DNA of 64,000 nucleotides, taken from the NCBI RefSeq assembly GCF_019879105.1, contig NZ_CP082249.1, positions 1,302,001-1,366,000 of the forward strand. The letters run 5' to 3'. The notes beneath the pieces are model-generated. The model searched no databases and was not told the DNA's origin. It worked only from the letters and a program-made list of their open reading frames with translations. Positions 8,877 to 18,250 of this stretch are shown piece after piece (the first letter of the stretch is position 1; each line of letters begins with the position of its first letter). Source of the stretch: Natrinema sp. SYSU A 869. GTDB taxonomy: Archaea > Halobacteriota > Halobacteria > Halobacteriales > Natrialbaceae. The position numbers and the translations under genes are program-made.

Positions 8877-9398
8877 TCACGGCATCTCGTGAATTGTTAA
8901 CTCGACGTCTCGCGGGCGGCCCTCGATGTCTGCAACCAGTCGCTCGACGACCGTCTGAGCCTCGCCGAGCAGTTTGGGTTGGACCTTCTTGACGACCCAG
9001 TCCAGCGAGACGAACCGCGGGAGCGAGATGGCGTTTTTGTCCGCCGAATGCGGATCGTAAACGGCCTCGAAGTAGATCCGGCTCGCCGTCTCCGCGTCCG
9101 GCGGTGCGGACTCGGGCTCCGGTTCGACGCGCCACTCGCCGCGGGCGTCGATGTCGTTGACCAGCTGCCACGTGAGCGACTCGGGGGCCGAAATATCGGT
9201 CACCCGCGAACGAGCGGTGTAGCTGAGCTTCCACCACGCCAACTTGAGGTCGTAGACGGAACCGACGCCATCATCGCCGTTGACTCGAACCTCCTTCAGG
9301 TGGTCCGTGTACCGCGGGTAGTCGGTAAAGGACTGGACGTACGGGAAGACCTCCTCGGGCGACCGATGTGCGAGCGTACTGAGGAGAATTCTGTCCAC
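8877..9398 (-). CDS. SRPBCC (START-like / Coq10-type) lipid-binding family protein, 173 aa
   Basis: The protein has the helix-grip fold signature of polyketide cyclase/Coq10-type proteins. It opens with AHRSPEEVFPYVQSFTDYPRY, characteristic of membrane-quinone or lipid carriers of this superfamily, and continues with alternating beta strands. A long C-terminal amphipathic helix follows (about 130-155, with VVKKVQPKLLGEAQTVVERLV). No membrane span or signal is present, so it is probably cytoplasmic. The ligand is not predictable; the similarity to Coq10-type START proteins makes a quinone or isoprenoid possible. It stands alone beside the hairpin array. Confidence 0.82.
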   Translation of the reverse strand: MDRILLSTLAHRSPEEVFPYVQSFTDYPRYTDHLKEVRVNGDDGVGSVYDLKLAWWKLSYTARSRVTDISAPESLTWQLVNDIDARGEWRVEPEPESAPPDAETASRIYFEAVYDPHSADKNAISLPRFVSLDWVVKKVQPKLLGEAQTVVERLVADIEGRPRDVELTIHEMP

Positions 9399-9550
9399 AC
9401 CGGCCGTACGACGGGTTCGAAAGTAAGGATTGCCATACTATCAGTCGGACTCGAGCGGCATCGACCCGTCAGTGACCGGGCTCGCCCGTGATCAACGATG
9501 GCGGCTCGAGTCGATGGCGACCGCGACACCCCTTCGTGCCATCGAGCGGC

Positions 9551-9609
9551 TCACTCTATAATAAAATTGAAACGAGGTACCACCGATCGCACAGCTGTCG
9601 TGCGATCGG
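9551..9609 (-). terminator. hairpin plus T-rich tract after mtnP
   Basis: Bases 9583-9592 and 9600-9609 form a perfect 10-bp stem with a 7-nt loop, starting 24 nt past the mtnP stop codon. Further along on the minus strand the sequence becomes T/A-rich (TTTCAATTTTATTATAG, about 9556-9572), as expected for an archaeal U-tract terminator. Confidence 0.6.
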
Positions 9610-9633
9610 GTGTGCAGTGACTGTTAGTGGCTA

Positions 9634-10485
9634 CTATAGATAGTCACCGGCCAGCAGTTCGACGCGCTCTCTGGTCTCCTCGGGAATCGCCTCTCGTGGC
9701 GTGTTGATCGTTCCCTCGAGCGCGTTCCAGGCATCGCTCTCGAAGTCGTCGGGCATCGTCCGGATGGCGTGTTCGACGACCGCGTTGATCGCGTCCCGGT
9801 TGGCCGCCGCGTTCTCGAGGACCTCCTCGAGGGAGACCTTGCTATCCGCCTTCCAGACGTCGTAGTCGGTGACGCCGGCGACGGTGGCGTAGCTCAGTTC
9901 GGCCTCGCGAGCGAGTTTGGCCTCCGGAATGGCGGTCATACCGACGACGTCCCAGTCCTGGTCGCGGTAGAACTCGCTTTCGGCCTTCGTTGAGAACTGT
10001 GGTCCTTCAATGCAGACGTAGGTGCCGTCCGCCTCGACGGCCGCATCGGTGGCCTCTCGCGCGGCCGTCGAGAGATGCGAGGACAGCGCCGGACAGTACG
10101 GGTTCGCAAAGCCCATGTGAACGACCATGCCGTCGCCGAAGAACGTGGGGGTGCGGTGTTTGGTTCGGTCGAACGTCTGGTCCGGAATCACGAGCGTCCG
10201 CGGCGGCAGGTCCTCGCGGAGGCTGCCGACCGCGTTAGTGGCGATGATTCGATCGACGTCCAGCGCTTTCAGCGCGTACATGTTCGCGCGATAGGGCGTG
10301 TCCGTCGGCGAGTACTGGTGATCCTCACCGTGACGCGGTAGGAAGACGATCTCGGTCCCCGCGAGGGTCCCGGTCGTCAGGTCGTCGCTGGGCTCGCCGA
10401 AGGGCGTCGACACCGATTCGGTCCGGACCGCCTCGAGCGGCAGTGCGTCGTAGATGCCGCTGCCGCCGATAACGCCGATCGTCAT
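9634..10485 (-). CDS. mtnP: S-methyl-5'-thioadenosine phosphorylase
   Basis: This cytoplasmic enzyme cleaves methylthioadenosine to adenine and methylthioribose-1-phosphate in methionine salvage. The 283-aa protein starts with MTIGVIGGSGIYDALPL, the classic family opening. It has a phosphate-binding segment with RHGEDHQYSPTDTPYRANMYALK, then TNAVGSLREDL, the central CIEGPQFSTKAES, and VVGMTAIPEAKLAREAELSYATVA with the conserved base-binding region. The ATG at 10485 is preferred over a longer frame to 10590 because it matches the family start. Length is normal. The gene is divergent from the MATE gene and followed by a hairpin terminator. Confidence 0.94.
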   Translation of the reverse strand: MTIGVIGGSGIYDALPLEAVRTESVSTPFGEPSDDLTTGTLAGTEIVFLPRHGEDHQYSPTDTPYRANMYALKALDVDRIIATNAVGSLREDLPPRTLVIPDQTFDRTKHRTPTFFGDGMVVHMGFANPYCPALSSHLSTAAREATDAAVEADGTYVCIEGPQFSTKAESEFYRDQDWDVVGMTAIPEAKLAREAELSYATVAGVTDYDVWKADSKVSLEEVLENAAANRDAINAVVEHAIRTMPDDFESDAWNALEGTINTPREAIPEETRERVELLAGDYL

Positions 10486-10632
10486 GACGACGGATGGAAC
10501 GACCAGTGCCGTAAACGGACCGGTTCCCGGCCCGAATGTGCCGCGATGAGACGATCCGTGTCGTGTCATCGGCGTGACTATCGATACCATGACTCACGAG
10601 AACCCAAGTGGAGTCGGCGTGACTGCTCGAGT

Positions 10633-12089
10633 ATGTCGTCCGACGAGGAGTCAGGTGGTGGCCTTACTGACGGCCCTCTTGTTCGGCCGATGATCCGGCT
10701 GGCGTGGCCGCTGGTGGTCATCCAGCTGTTACAGGTCGCCTACAACGTCGGTGATACCTTCTGGCTGGGTGCGCTCTCGCCGGACGCGGTCGGGGCGGTG
10801 AGTCTCGCCTTTCCGCTCCTCTTCTTGCTGATCGCCGTCGGCGGTGGCTTCACGACGGCCGGTGCGATCCTGATCGCCCAACACACTGGTGCGGAGAGCG
10901 GCGAGGCCGGACTGATTGCGGGGCAAACGCTCTCGTTCGTCTCGCTGGTTGCTGTCGGACTGAGTGCGCTCGGATTTCTCGCGACTGAGCCGATGCTCGC
11001 CGCGTTGCCCGCCGACGCTGAGACTCAAGCCGCGATCATCCCGCTTGCCGCCGAGTACCTGCGGGTGTTCTTCCTCGGACTGCCCTTCCTCTTCGGTTTC
11101 TTCGTCTTCGTCGCGCTCATGCGCGGCTACGGCAGCACCCGCGCACCGATGCGCGTCATGCTCGTCAGCGTTGTCATCAACCTCGTGATCGACCCGTTGC
11201 TCATCTTCGGCGTCGGGCCGATTCCGCGCCTCGAGGTCCAGGGAGCCGCCGTCGCGACGCTCATCTCGCGGGGGATCGCGACGGCTATTGGCTTCTACCT
11301 GCTGTACTACACAGATGTGGGCCCGAACATTCGGGCGGCTCACCTCCGGCCGCGACGGGAGTACGTCACGAAGATCACGCGACTGGGGATTCCGACGGCG
11401 CTCGAGCAGTCGATGACGGCGCTGGCGCTGGTCGCGATGACGGCGATGGTCGTCACCTTCCCGCCAGCGGTGGTCGCGGCCTACGGACTCGGGAACCGGC
11501 TGATCTCGCTAGCCTTCCTCCCGGCGCTGGGAATGGGGCAGGCGACGGACACGATCGTCGGCCAGAACCTGGGTGCTGGAAAGCCCAACCGGGCGGCGAG
11601 AGCGGTCCGGATCGCCGCCGGCGTGATCGGTGCGGTCATGCTCACGGCGGGTGTATTCGCCTTCCTCTTCCCGGAGCCGTTCGTCTCGGTGTTCGTCACG
11701 GCCGACGCGGCGGGGACGGCGGCGACGATCGATTACGGCGTGACCTACCTCCGGTTCGCCGCGGTCGGCTTTGCCTTTATGGGCGTGTTACAGGTGATTC
11801 AAGGAGCCTTCCGCGGGGCCGGCAACACGAAACAGCGCTCGCCTTTGCGGTGCTCGGACTCTGGATCGTTCGCGTCCCCGTCACGTACTATCTGCTCTTC
11901 GTCGCCGGCTGGGGAACGACGGGCATCTGGACGGGCGTCGTAATCGGCGATATCGTCGGCGCGATCGCCGCCGTCGCGTGGTTCACGCGCGGCACGTGGA
12001 AGAAGTCGCTGGTCGAACCAGACGAGAGAGACGAGGGGACGGCGGACGGACCGACGGGAACGGCTGAGACCGAGTCGACCGCGGAATGA
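10633..12089 (+). pseudogene. MATE-family efflux transporter, one frameshift
   Basis: This multidrug and toxin extrusion family protein would export organic cations, drugs or metabolites using an ion gradient. About 12 membrane helices are visible, in the usual two six-helix halves, with a conserved GNRLISLAFLPALGMGQATDTIVGQN region opening the second half. The frame breaks at the A-run 11830-11832: expected GNTKTALAF needs AAAACA but AAACA is present. The remaining C-terminus (VLGLWIVRVPVTYYLLF onward) is intact in the next frame and ends at 12089. Restoring one base gives a normal 485-aa protein with an acidic tail. The start at 10633 precedes an acidic cytoplasmic head. Confidence 0.87.
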
Positions 12090-12144
12090 TGGTTGATCGA
12101 GTCAACCACGCGTGATTCCTCGAGAACGGAGCAGACCGCCAGAA

Positions 12145-12873
12145 TCAGAGATTCCGTTCGATCGTCGCTCGCAATCGCTCCTCGAGATCGCCCTCGTCAC
12201 CGGATCGAAGCGAGAGGCGCTCGTATCGCTCGTCGGTGTCGAACTGTTCCGCCAGCAGGCCACCCCGGCGGTCGACCTCGATCACCAGATCGAAGCCGTC
12301 ACCCTCCGGCAGCGTGACGATTTCCAGTTCGTCCAGTTCGCCCGCGAAGGGACCGGACCGGGGGACGAACTCGAACTCCTGGACGAAGCGGTGATCGGAG
12401 AATAGCGACTCCGTCGACTCGCATTGTGCCGTCCGAAGCGTGAATCCGAGCGAGTCGACGGCGTCGAATAACGCCCGGCGGAGTGGATCGGGCTCGATCT
12501 CGAGGGCGTCGCGGTCGTCCGGGTCGACCGCCCAGTCGATGTCAAGACCGGTATCGAGCCAGACGCTCGTCCTCCCCATCGTAACGGGCGTGTGATAGGG
12601 GACGTCGATCGACACGGTTTGGGAGCGCTCCTCGTCGGGCTCGATCGTAAACGAGTCCGCCACGCGGAACGTATCGATCTTCGCCGTTCTCGTGCTCTCG
12701 TCGGTTTCATAGCGCGTCGCGAGTGCGAAGTAGATGCCGTCGATCTCCTGTGTCTCGTTGCCGCCGGTGATGTCGACACGCGCGTCGACTGATTTACCGG
12801 CCGTAAGCGTCGTCGATAGGACCGTATCGACCGTTGCAGCACCGATACCGAGACTCGATAGTACTCGTTTCAT
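12145..12873 (-). CDS. Spo0M-like (sporulation-control / arrestin-fold) protein, 242 aa
   Basis: The protein resembles the SpoOM family, soluble arrestin-like beta-sandwich proteins found in Bacillus and widely in haloarchaea. It starts MKRVLSSLGIGAATVDTVL and continues with beta-strand-rich segments around residues 25-130 that form the arrestin-like core. A second sandwich-like half follows, with FVQEFEFVPRSGPF. Haloarchaea do not sporulate, so the cellular role here is unknown; the fold suggests a scaffold or regulatory binding partner. A TATA-like box sits about 30 nt upstream of the ATG, so the transcript is probably leaderless. It lies between the convergent MATE gene and the same-strand phosphoribosyltransferase gene. 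Confidence 0.85.
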   Translation of the reverse strand: MKRVLSSLGIGAATVDTVLSTTLTAGKSVDARVDITGGNETQEIDGIYFALATRYETDESTRTAKIDTFRVADSFTIEPDEERSQTVSIDVPYHTPVTMGRTSVWLDTGLDIDWAVDPDDRDALEIEPDPLRRALFDAVDSLGFTLRTAQCESTESLFSDHRFVQEFEFVPRSGPFAGELDELEIVTLPEGDGFDLVIEVDRRGGLLAEQFDTDERYERLSLRSGDEGDLEERLRATIERNL

Positions 12874-12899
12874 CCGATGATAGCTGTCTCAGCCGTCGC

Positions 12900-12907
12900 T
12901 TAAATAC
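12900..12907 (-). promoter_or_regulatory. TATA-like box of the Spo0M-like gene
   Basis: On the minus strand the sequence GTATTTAA is centred about 30 nt upstream of the ATG at 12873, the spacing expected for a leaderless haloarchaeal transcript. Confidence 0.5.
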
Positions 12908-13016
12908 TTGTATTGTTGACACCAGCGTGCAGATATCGTTATGACTGCTGATCTCGGATCGATTCGATCGACAGTCGTCTCCATCGGAACGGGACGACCA
13001 AATCGGTCTGCAGGCG

Positions 13017-13714
13017 TTACTCGGCCGCGAGCGCCCACTCGTTGCCATCGACAGACTCGAGCACTTCGCGTCGTTCCATCTCACTCAGGACCTCGGACAG
13101 CCGGTCGGGCTGGGCGATCTCCATCTCGATGCGCTCGATGCCGTGGTGTTCGGTGAGGTAGTGACGAATTTCTTCGATCGTGAAGGTCCCTGCTCCGCTT
13201 TCTCCATTGCACTGGTGATCAGATCGACCATGTCCTCGATGAAGTTCCACGGGTAGACGACCCAGGTCCACTCCTCGAGCTGTTCGCCGACGTAGTCGGG
13301 ATCGAACTCGCTGGTGCCGAGCAACTGAAGGGTTGCCGTGCGGACCTCGCCGGCGTCGCGGTCGTCGACGTACTCGTAGGCGTGCTGGATCGAGCCGCCG
13401 GTATCGGCGATGTCGTCGATGATGAGCACGTCCTTGTCTTCGACGCTCCCCTCGGGCATGGGGTAGCGGACGGTCGGCTCGCCGGACTTCTCGGCGGTGC
13501 CGACGTAGTGTTCCATCTTCAGGCTCGTCAGGTCGTCCATGCCGAGGAAGTCACAGAGACACCGGCCAGCGAACCAGCCGCCCCGGGCCAAGGCGACGAC
13601 GACATCCGGTTCGAACTCGTCGTCGCGCACGTCGTCGGCGACGTCTCGACACAGGCCGTAAATGTACTCCCAGTTAGTTATCGTACAGTCGAAATCGTCC
13701 GGTAGATCGGACAT
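13017..13714 (-). pseudogene. purine phosphoribosyltransferase with C-terminal helical extension, one frameshift
   Basis: The protein is a type I phosphoribosyltransferase of the hypoxanthine/xanthine/guanine class, which recycles purine bases with PRPP. The core has VVVALARGGWFAGR at about residues 32-45 and the PRPP loop VLIIDDIADTGGS. After VDLITSAMEKAEQG the frame shifts at 13188-13190, where one G of a G-run (minus strand) is missing. The family-like tail TFTIEEIRHYLTEHHGIERIEM, ending NEWALAAE, continues in another frame. Restored length is 232 aa. The tail looks like a small winged-helix module, as in other haloarchaeal homologues. Substrate base is inferred. The start at 13714 gives MSDLPDDF. 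Confidence 0.83.
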
Positions 13715-13848
13715 CTGATGGCCACCTACCCGGTGTCTCGAGCGCAGTCCCCTTAAGTTGGCTGAAACGGGTTCCGACAGAGCAGCTGGGAACCTTAACG
13801 AATAGTGAACAGTAATAACGGTATGAACATCCAACGTACTGACCGGAT

Positions 13849-15141
13849 ATGTCCTCCACACAAGCGTACGAGTACCTGCTCGAGTGCAAGAACGTGATCG
13901 GCGTCGACTACGACGAAGACGAAGATCGGGTCACGGTGTTCGTCTCGCAGAAGCGACCGCGAGACTGTCTCAATGACGAGGACGACATCGAAACGCGCGT
14001 GGCCGAGGCCGGCGATGACGTCGACGTCAGCGTCGTCGATTCGGGATACGACGAGAAACGGGAGGGGTTCGACGCGCTGTCGACCCTCGAGCCGATGCCC
14101 GAGGCCGCCGAGGACCGGCAGGGCCGCCACCGGCCCGTTCCCGCCGGCGTCAGTGAGATCAACGCGAACTCGACGGCCGGCACCGGCGGCCCGTATCCGG
14201 CTCGCGTCGAGGATGCGTCCGCCGGAACCGCGACCTGGGACGACGCCGTCGAGGCCGGTGATCTCGTTCGGCTGTCGAACAATCACGTCTACGCCCGCTC
14301 AAACGCGGCCGATTTCGGTGAACCGATTCTCCAGCCGTCACCAGTCGACGGTGGCGACGCCGACGACGAAGTGGGCGACATCGTCGGCTACGTCCCGATC
14401 GAGGACGGCAGCCTCGTCGACGCTGCCGCCCGCTCGGTCGATCCCGACCGGGAATCGGCGACGTACTTCGGGCTCGACGAGGACTGGCCGACCGGCGTGC
14501 GCCGCGAGGGGTACGATGACCTCCGCGGCTCGACTGTCACGAAGACGGGTCGGACGACGGGCGTCACGAGCGCCGTGATCGAAGCGACGAGCGCGAGCGT
14601 CCGCGTGGAGTACCCCGACCAGGGACCTGTCCTCCTCCGCGACCAGCTCGTCGCCGGCCCCATGTCCGAGCCCGGCGACAGCGGCTCGCCGGTCTTCCTC
14701 AAGGACGGAACACTCGTCGGACTGCTCTTCGCTGGTTCCTCTCGGCAGACGATCTGTAACCGAATCGGAAACGTCGAGCGCGAACTGGGCGTCGAGATAC
14801 TCACCGCCGACCCGGGCAGCGACGAAACGGTACCGGTCTACAGGACGACGATGGACCACACGCTCGAGGTCGACCTCGACGAGCCGACGCTGGCCCTCGA
14901 GTCGGTCACCTTCGAGGACGAACTGCAGCCGGGCGAGACCGTCGACGTGTCCGCGACCGTCGCCGGCGACCCGGGCAGGTACTGGCTCGGAATCGACGAC
15001 GACCGGGCGACCGTTTCGATCCCGGATGGTGACGGCTCGCGTGGACGAGCGACGGCGAGACTTCCCGTCTCGGTCCCCGCCGACTCGACCGGGACGCTGA
15101 CCGTTCAGCTTCGAGGCGGCCCGGTCGCCGAACTGAAGTGA
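13849..15141 (+). CDS. NAL1-like trypsin-fold serine protease with C-terminal beta domain, 430 aa
   Basis: The N-terminal 50 residues (LLECKNVIGVDYDEDEDR then VTVFVSQKRP) match the small domain that precedes the protease in NAL1-type proteins. The trypsin-like core follows: LSNNHVYA near residue 142 with the probable catalytic histidine, VTKTGRTTGVTSA, and GDSGSPVFL with the nucleophile serine near 282. Residues 330-430 form an extra beta-sandwich-like domain after LEVDLDEPTLALESVTFEDE. No signal peptide is visible, so it probably acts in the cytoplasm. Target proteins are unknown. The gene is divergent from the phosphoribosyltransferase gene. Confidence 0.8.
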   Translation: MSSTQAYEYLLECKNVIGVDYDEDEDRVTVFVSQKRPRDCLNDEDDIETRVAEAGDDVDVSVVDSGYDEKREGFDALSTLEPMPEAAEDRQGRHRPVPAGVSEINANSTAGTGGPYPARVEDASAGTATWDDAVEAGDLVRLSNNHVYARSNAADFGEPILQPSPVDGGDADDEVGDIVGYVPIEDGSLVDAAARSVDPDRESATYFGLDEDWPTGVRREGYDDLRGSTVTKTGRTTGVTSAVIEATSASVRVEYPDQGPVLLRDQLVAGPMSEPGDSGSPVFLKDGTLVGLLFAGSSRQTICNRIGNVERELGVEILTADPGSDETVPVYRTTMDHTLEVDLDEPTLALESVTFEDELQPGETVDVSATVAGDPGRYWLGIDDDRATVSIPDGDGSRGRATARLPVSVPADSTGTLTVQLRGGPVAELK

Positions 15142-15269
15142 GCGCTCATAGCGGGGTCGCCCTACTCACCGCCACCGCTCACCGTCACCGATCGACGCGA
15201 TAGAATCCGTTTTACGGCCACAAACTCCCTCGAGAGCGATTCGACTGTCCCCTCGAAGCACGAAGGTAG

Positions 15270-15279
15270 TTATTTATAA
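15270..15279 (+). promoter_or_regulatory. TATA box of thiC, leaderless
   Basis: TTATTTATAA is centred about 29 nt upstream of the thiC ATG, so transcription should begin at or next to the start codon. The 162 bases before thiC show no TPP-riboswitch signature. Confidence 0.6.
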
Positions 15280-15303
15280 CTCGATCATACAACCTAGTTA
15301 TCG

Positions 15304-16749
15304 ATGGCGCACACACAGATCCAGGCCGCCCGCGAGGGGACGGTGACACCCGAGATGGAACGCGTCGCCGAGCGAGAGAACCGCGATCCGGACGTCGTCC
15401 GCGAGCAGGTCGCCGAGGGACAGGCCGTCATTCCAGCAAACGTCAACCACGACGCGCTCGACGCGATGATCATCGGGCGAGAGTTCGCGACGAAGGTCAA
15501 CGCCAACATCGGCAACAGCGAGACGACCAGTGACCTCGAGACGGAACTCGAGAAACTCCACACTGCGGTCCACTACGGTGCGGACACGGTGATGGATCTC
15601 GGTACCGGCAGCGATCTCGACGAGATCCGGGAGGCCCATGTCGAGCACTCGCCTGTGCCGTTGGGCACGGTGCCGCTGTACGAGGCTGTCAAGCAGGCCG
15701 GCAGTCCCGAGGACATCACGACAGATCTGCTGCTAGAGATCATCGAGAAGCAGGCGAAACAGGGCGTCGACTACATGACGATCCACGCGGGGATTCTTGC
15801 CGAACATCTGCCGTTGACCGACGGGCGGAAGACGGGGATCGTCTCGCGGGGCGGGTCGATCATGGCCAAGTGGATGGAAGAGAACGGCGAACAGAACCCG
15901 TTCTATCAGGTCTTCTCCGAGATCTGTGAAATCTTCGCCGAGCACGACGTCACCTTCAGCCTCGGAGACAGCCTCCGACCCGGCTGTCTGGCCGACGCCT
16001 GTGACGAGGCCCAGTACGCCGAACTCGATACCCTGGGCGAACTGACCCGCGTCGGCTGGGACCACGGCGTGCAGGTGATGGTCGAGGGGCCGGGCCACGT
16101 CCCGATGCACAAGGTCGCGGAGAACGTCGAGCGCCAGCAGGAGGTCTGCGACGGCGCGCCGTTCTACGTCCTCGGGCCGTTGGTGACCGACATCGCGCCG
16201 GGCTACGACCACATCACCAGCGCCATCGGTGCCGCGATGGCGGCCCAGGCCGGCGCGGCGATGCTGTGTTACGTCACCCCGAAGGAACACCTCGGCCTCC
16301 CCGAGGAGGAAGACGTCCGCGACGGGCTCGCGGCCTACCGGATCGCCGCCCACGCCGGCGACGTGGGCAATGAACGCCCCGGCGCACGCGACTGGGATGA
16401 TGCGCTCTCGGAAGCGCGCTACGAGTTCGACTGGCGCGAACAGTTCGATCTCGCGCTCGATCCCGACCGCGCCCGTTCGTTCCACGACCAGACTCTGCCC
16501 GGAGACAACTACAAGGAGGCCCGGTTCTGCTCGATGTGCGGGGCCGAATTCTGCTCGATGCGGATCGATCAGGATGCACGCGAGGACGGCGAGATGGAAG
16601 CGATCGAGGGCGAGGAACGCACCGACCTCGAGTCCTCGCCGGCCGCGGAGGTCAACCGGCCGCCTGTGGGAACGCACCAGTCGGGCGAGTTACCGCCGAT
16701 GGCTGATCACGAGGGCGGCGACCCACTCGAGGAACCGGGAGATGACTGA
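15304..16749 (+). CDS. thiC: phosphomethylpyrimidine synthase ThiC
   Basis: This radical-SAM enzyme converts aminoimidazole ribotide into HMP phosphate for thiamine synthesis in the cytoplasm. At 481 aa it is a normal archaeal ThiC. Conserved regions include [18 protein letters not shown], the barrel segment [17 protein letters not shown] and [11 protein letters not shown]. The C-terminal iron-sulfur motif [11 protein letters not shown] has the CxxCxxxxC cysteines and lies near residue 409. An acidic, Pro-rich tail follows. No other thiamine gene is adjacent. A TATA box about 29 nt upstream indicates a leaderless mRNA, so a conventional 5' UTR riboswitch is not possible from that promoter. 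Confidence 0.97.
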   Translation: MAHTQIQAAREGTVTPEMERVAERENRDPDVVREQVAEGQAVIPANVNHDALDAMIIGREFATKVNANIGNSETTSDLETELEKLHTAVHYGADTVMDLGTGSDLDEIREAHVEHSPVPLGTVPLYEAVKQAGSPEDITTDLLLEIIEKQAKQGVDYMTIHAGILAEHLPLTDGRKTGIVSRGGSIMAKWMEENGEQNPFYQVFSEICEIFAEHDVTFSLGDSLRPGCLADACDEAQYAELDTLGELTRVGWDHGVQVMVEGPGHVPMHKVAENVERQQEVCDGAPFYVLGPLVTDIAPGYDHITSAIGAAMAAQAGAAMLCYVTPKEHLGLPEEEDVRDGLAAYRIAAHAGDVGNERPGARDWDDALSEARYEFDWREQFDLALDPDRARSFHDQTLPGDNYKEARFCSMCGAEFCSMRIDQDAREDGEMEAIEGEERTDLESSPAAEVNRPPVGTHQSGELPPMADHEGGDPLEEPGDD

Positions 16750-16804
16750 GACCTGAGCCACGATACATATAGCGATCGAATACAGTCACAGAGAAACGAC
16801 CTCA

Positions 16805-16813
16805 TCTTTATCC
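16805..16813 (+). promoter_or_regulatory. TATA-like box of the hydrolase lipoprotein gene
   Basis: TCTTTATCC is centred about 31 nt before the ATG at 16840. This supports the chosen start and a leaderless transcript. Confidence 0.45.
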
Positions 16814-16839
16814 GACAGACCGTGGTCGGTTCGGTATTG

Positions 16840-18180
16840 ATGGCACCCCGACGACGGACCGTACTGGCGGCTGTATCGGCGGCAACGGCGTCGGCAGCGG
16901 CCGGCTGTACCGATATGCTCGCCAACATAACGGGAGACGAAAGTGATCCGGAGGACCAGCGCGACGCGACAACGGCGTTCATCGAGGACCTCGCGAACGA
17001 TCAGTTCGACGCGGCCAGCGATCGATTCGTCGCGGACGAACGAGAGCGACGCGGCGACCCCGGCCGTCTCGAGCGGTTCTGGATGGGGTACGGCGCGGTC
17101 AGTGGGAGTTTCGAGAAGATCGTCGATACGGCCACGAGAACTGGAAATAACGCTACCGCGGTCGACGTGACGCTCTCATTTGCCCGCGGCGAACACGACT
17201 GTCGCGTCGTCATCGACAGGCAGTCGCGACTCGTCGACTGCGGCGTCGCCGACGAGTACGAACGGCCGGCGTACGTCGACTCGAGCGCGGTCGCCACCGA
17301 GGACGTCACCCTCGCGGTCGAGGGCTGTTCGCTCTCCGGCACCGTCACGACGCCCGCGGACGATGGCGGCGACGCTCCCGCGGTCGTCCTCGTCCACGAC
17401 TCCGGGCCAGTGACCCAGGATACCGCCCGCGGCGGGACGCAGGCGTTTACGGATCTAGCCGAGGGACTCGCGACGCAAGGCATCGCGACTCTCAGGTATG
17501 ATAAGCGATTGCCCGCATGTGAGGTCTCCCCCGGCGAATACACGCTCGATGGCGTCACCGTCGACGACGCACTGGTCGCGATCGAGGAGCTTCGGGGGGC
17601 CGAGGGCGTCGATTCGGATCGGATCGTCGTCGTCGGCCACGGCCTCGGCGGCCGAGCGGCACCGAGAATCGCCGCTCGAGACGGCGATCTCGCGGGCGTC
17701 GTCGGTCTCGCCGCGCCGGCGCGTCCGTTTCACGAACTGACCCTCGCACAACTCGAGCACAAGGTATCCATCGGCGACCACGAGTGGGCGGACCTGGTGA
17801 ACGTCTACGAGACATGGACTGACGAGATCGAATCGATTCGATCGGACGAATACGATGCGGACGAAACGCTTCTGAACAAGCCCGGCGCGTTCTGGGACAG
17901 TCTCGCGGCGTACGACCACCTCGAGACTGTGACGGAACTCGACGCGCCGCTCTTGTTCCTGCAGGGGACTCGCGACTTTCAGGTTAGCGTCGCTGACGAC
18001 CTCGAGCAGTGGCAGTCCGAACTCGAGGGGCGGTCAGACACGACATTCGACACCTACGACGGGCTCAACCACCTGTTCATGCCGGGCAAGGGGCCGTCGG
18101 TGGAGTTCGCGTACGCCGTCCAAAACAACGTCGCCGCGGACGTCGTCGACGATCTCACTGGCTGGATCGACGAGCTCTGA
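16840..18180 (+). CDS. lipoprotein with DUF3887-like and alpha/beta-hydrolase domains, nucleophile Ser replaced by Gly, 446 aa
   Basis: The N-terminus has arginines (APRRRT), a hydrophobic stretch and a lipobox ending AAAGC at about residue 22, so the protein is probably anchored outside the membrane. Residues 35-125 look like a DUF3887/NTF2-like domain. From about 140 an alpha/beta-hydrolase fold follows, with AVVLVHDSGP at the oxyanion strand. The nucleophile elbow reads VVGHGLGGRAAP, where relatives have GHSxGG. The acid-loop aspartate (GTRDFQV) and the late histidine (GLNHLF) are still present. It may therefore have lost hydrolase activity. The start at 16840 fits the signal peptide and TATA spacing. 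Confidence 0.83.
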   Translation: MAPRRRTVLAAVSAATASAAAGCTDMLANITGDESDPEDQRDATTAFIEDLANDQFDAASDRFVADERERRGDPGRLERFWMGYGAVSGSFEKIVDTATRTGNNATAVDVTLSFARGEHDCRVVIDRQSRLVDCGVADEYERPAYVDSSAVATEDVTLAVEGCSLSGTVTTPADDGGDAPAVVLVHDSGPVTQDTARGGTQAFTDLAEGLATQGIATLRYDKRLPACEVSPGEYTLDGVTVDDALVAIEELRGAEGVDSDRIVVVGHGLGGRAAPRIAARDGDLAGVVGLAAPARPFHELTLAQLEHKVSIGDHEWADLVNVYETWTDEIESIRSDEYDADETLLNKPGAFWDSLAAYDHLETVTELDAPLLFLQGTRDFQVSVADDLEQWQSELEGRSDTTFDTYDGLNHLFMPGKGPSVEFAYAVQNNVAADVVDDLTGWIDEL

Positions 18181-18250
18181 TGATGTGGTCGAGGTCTGTG
18201 ACGCGCGACACGACCGAGGATTCATACACCGGTCGCCCGACCCACGTCGT

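Noticed and set aside
15142-15303. TPP riboswitch before thiC
   Set aside because: No conserved CTGAGA or ACCTGATC elements are found, and the TATA spacing predicts a leaderless mRNA.
15733-16677. Minus-strand open frame of 314 codons opposite thiC
   Set aside because: It is antisense to invariant ThiC motifs and has no start or promoter signal.
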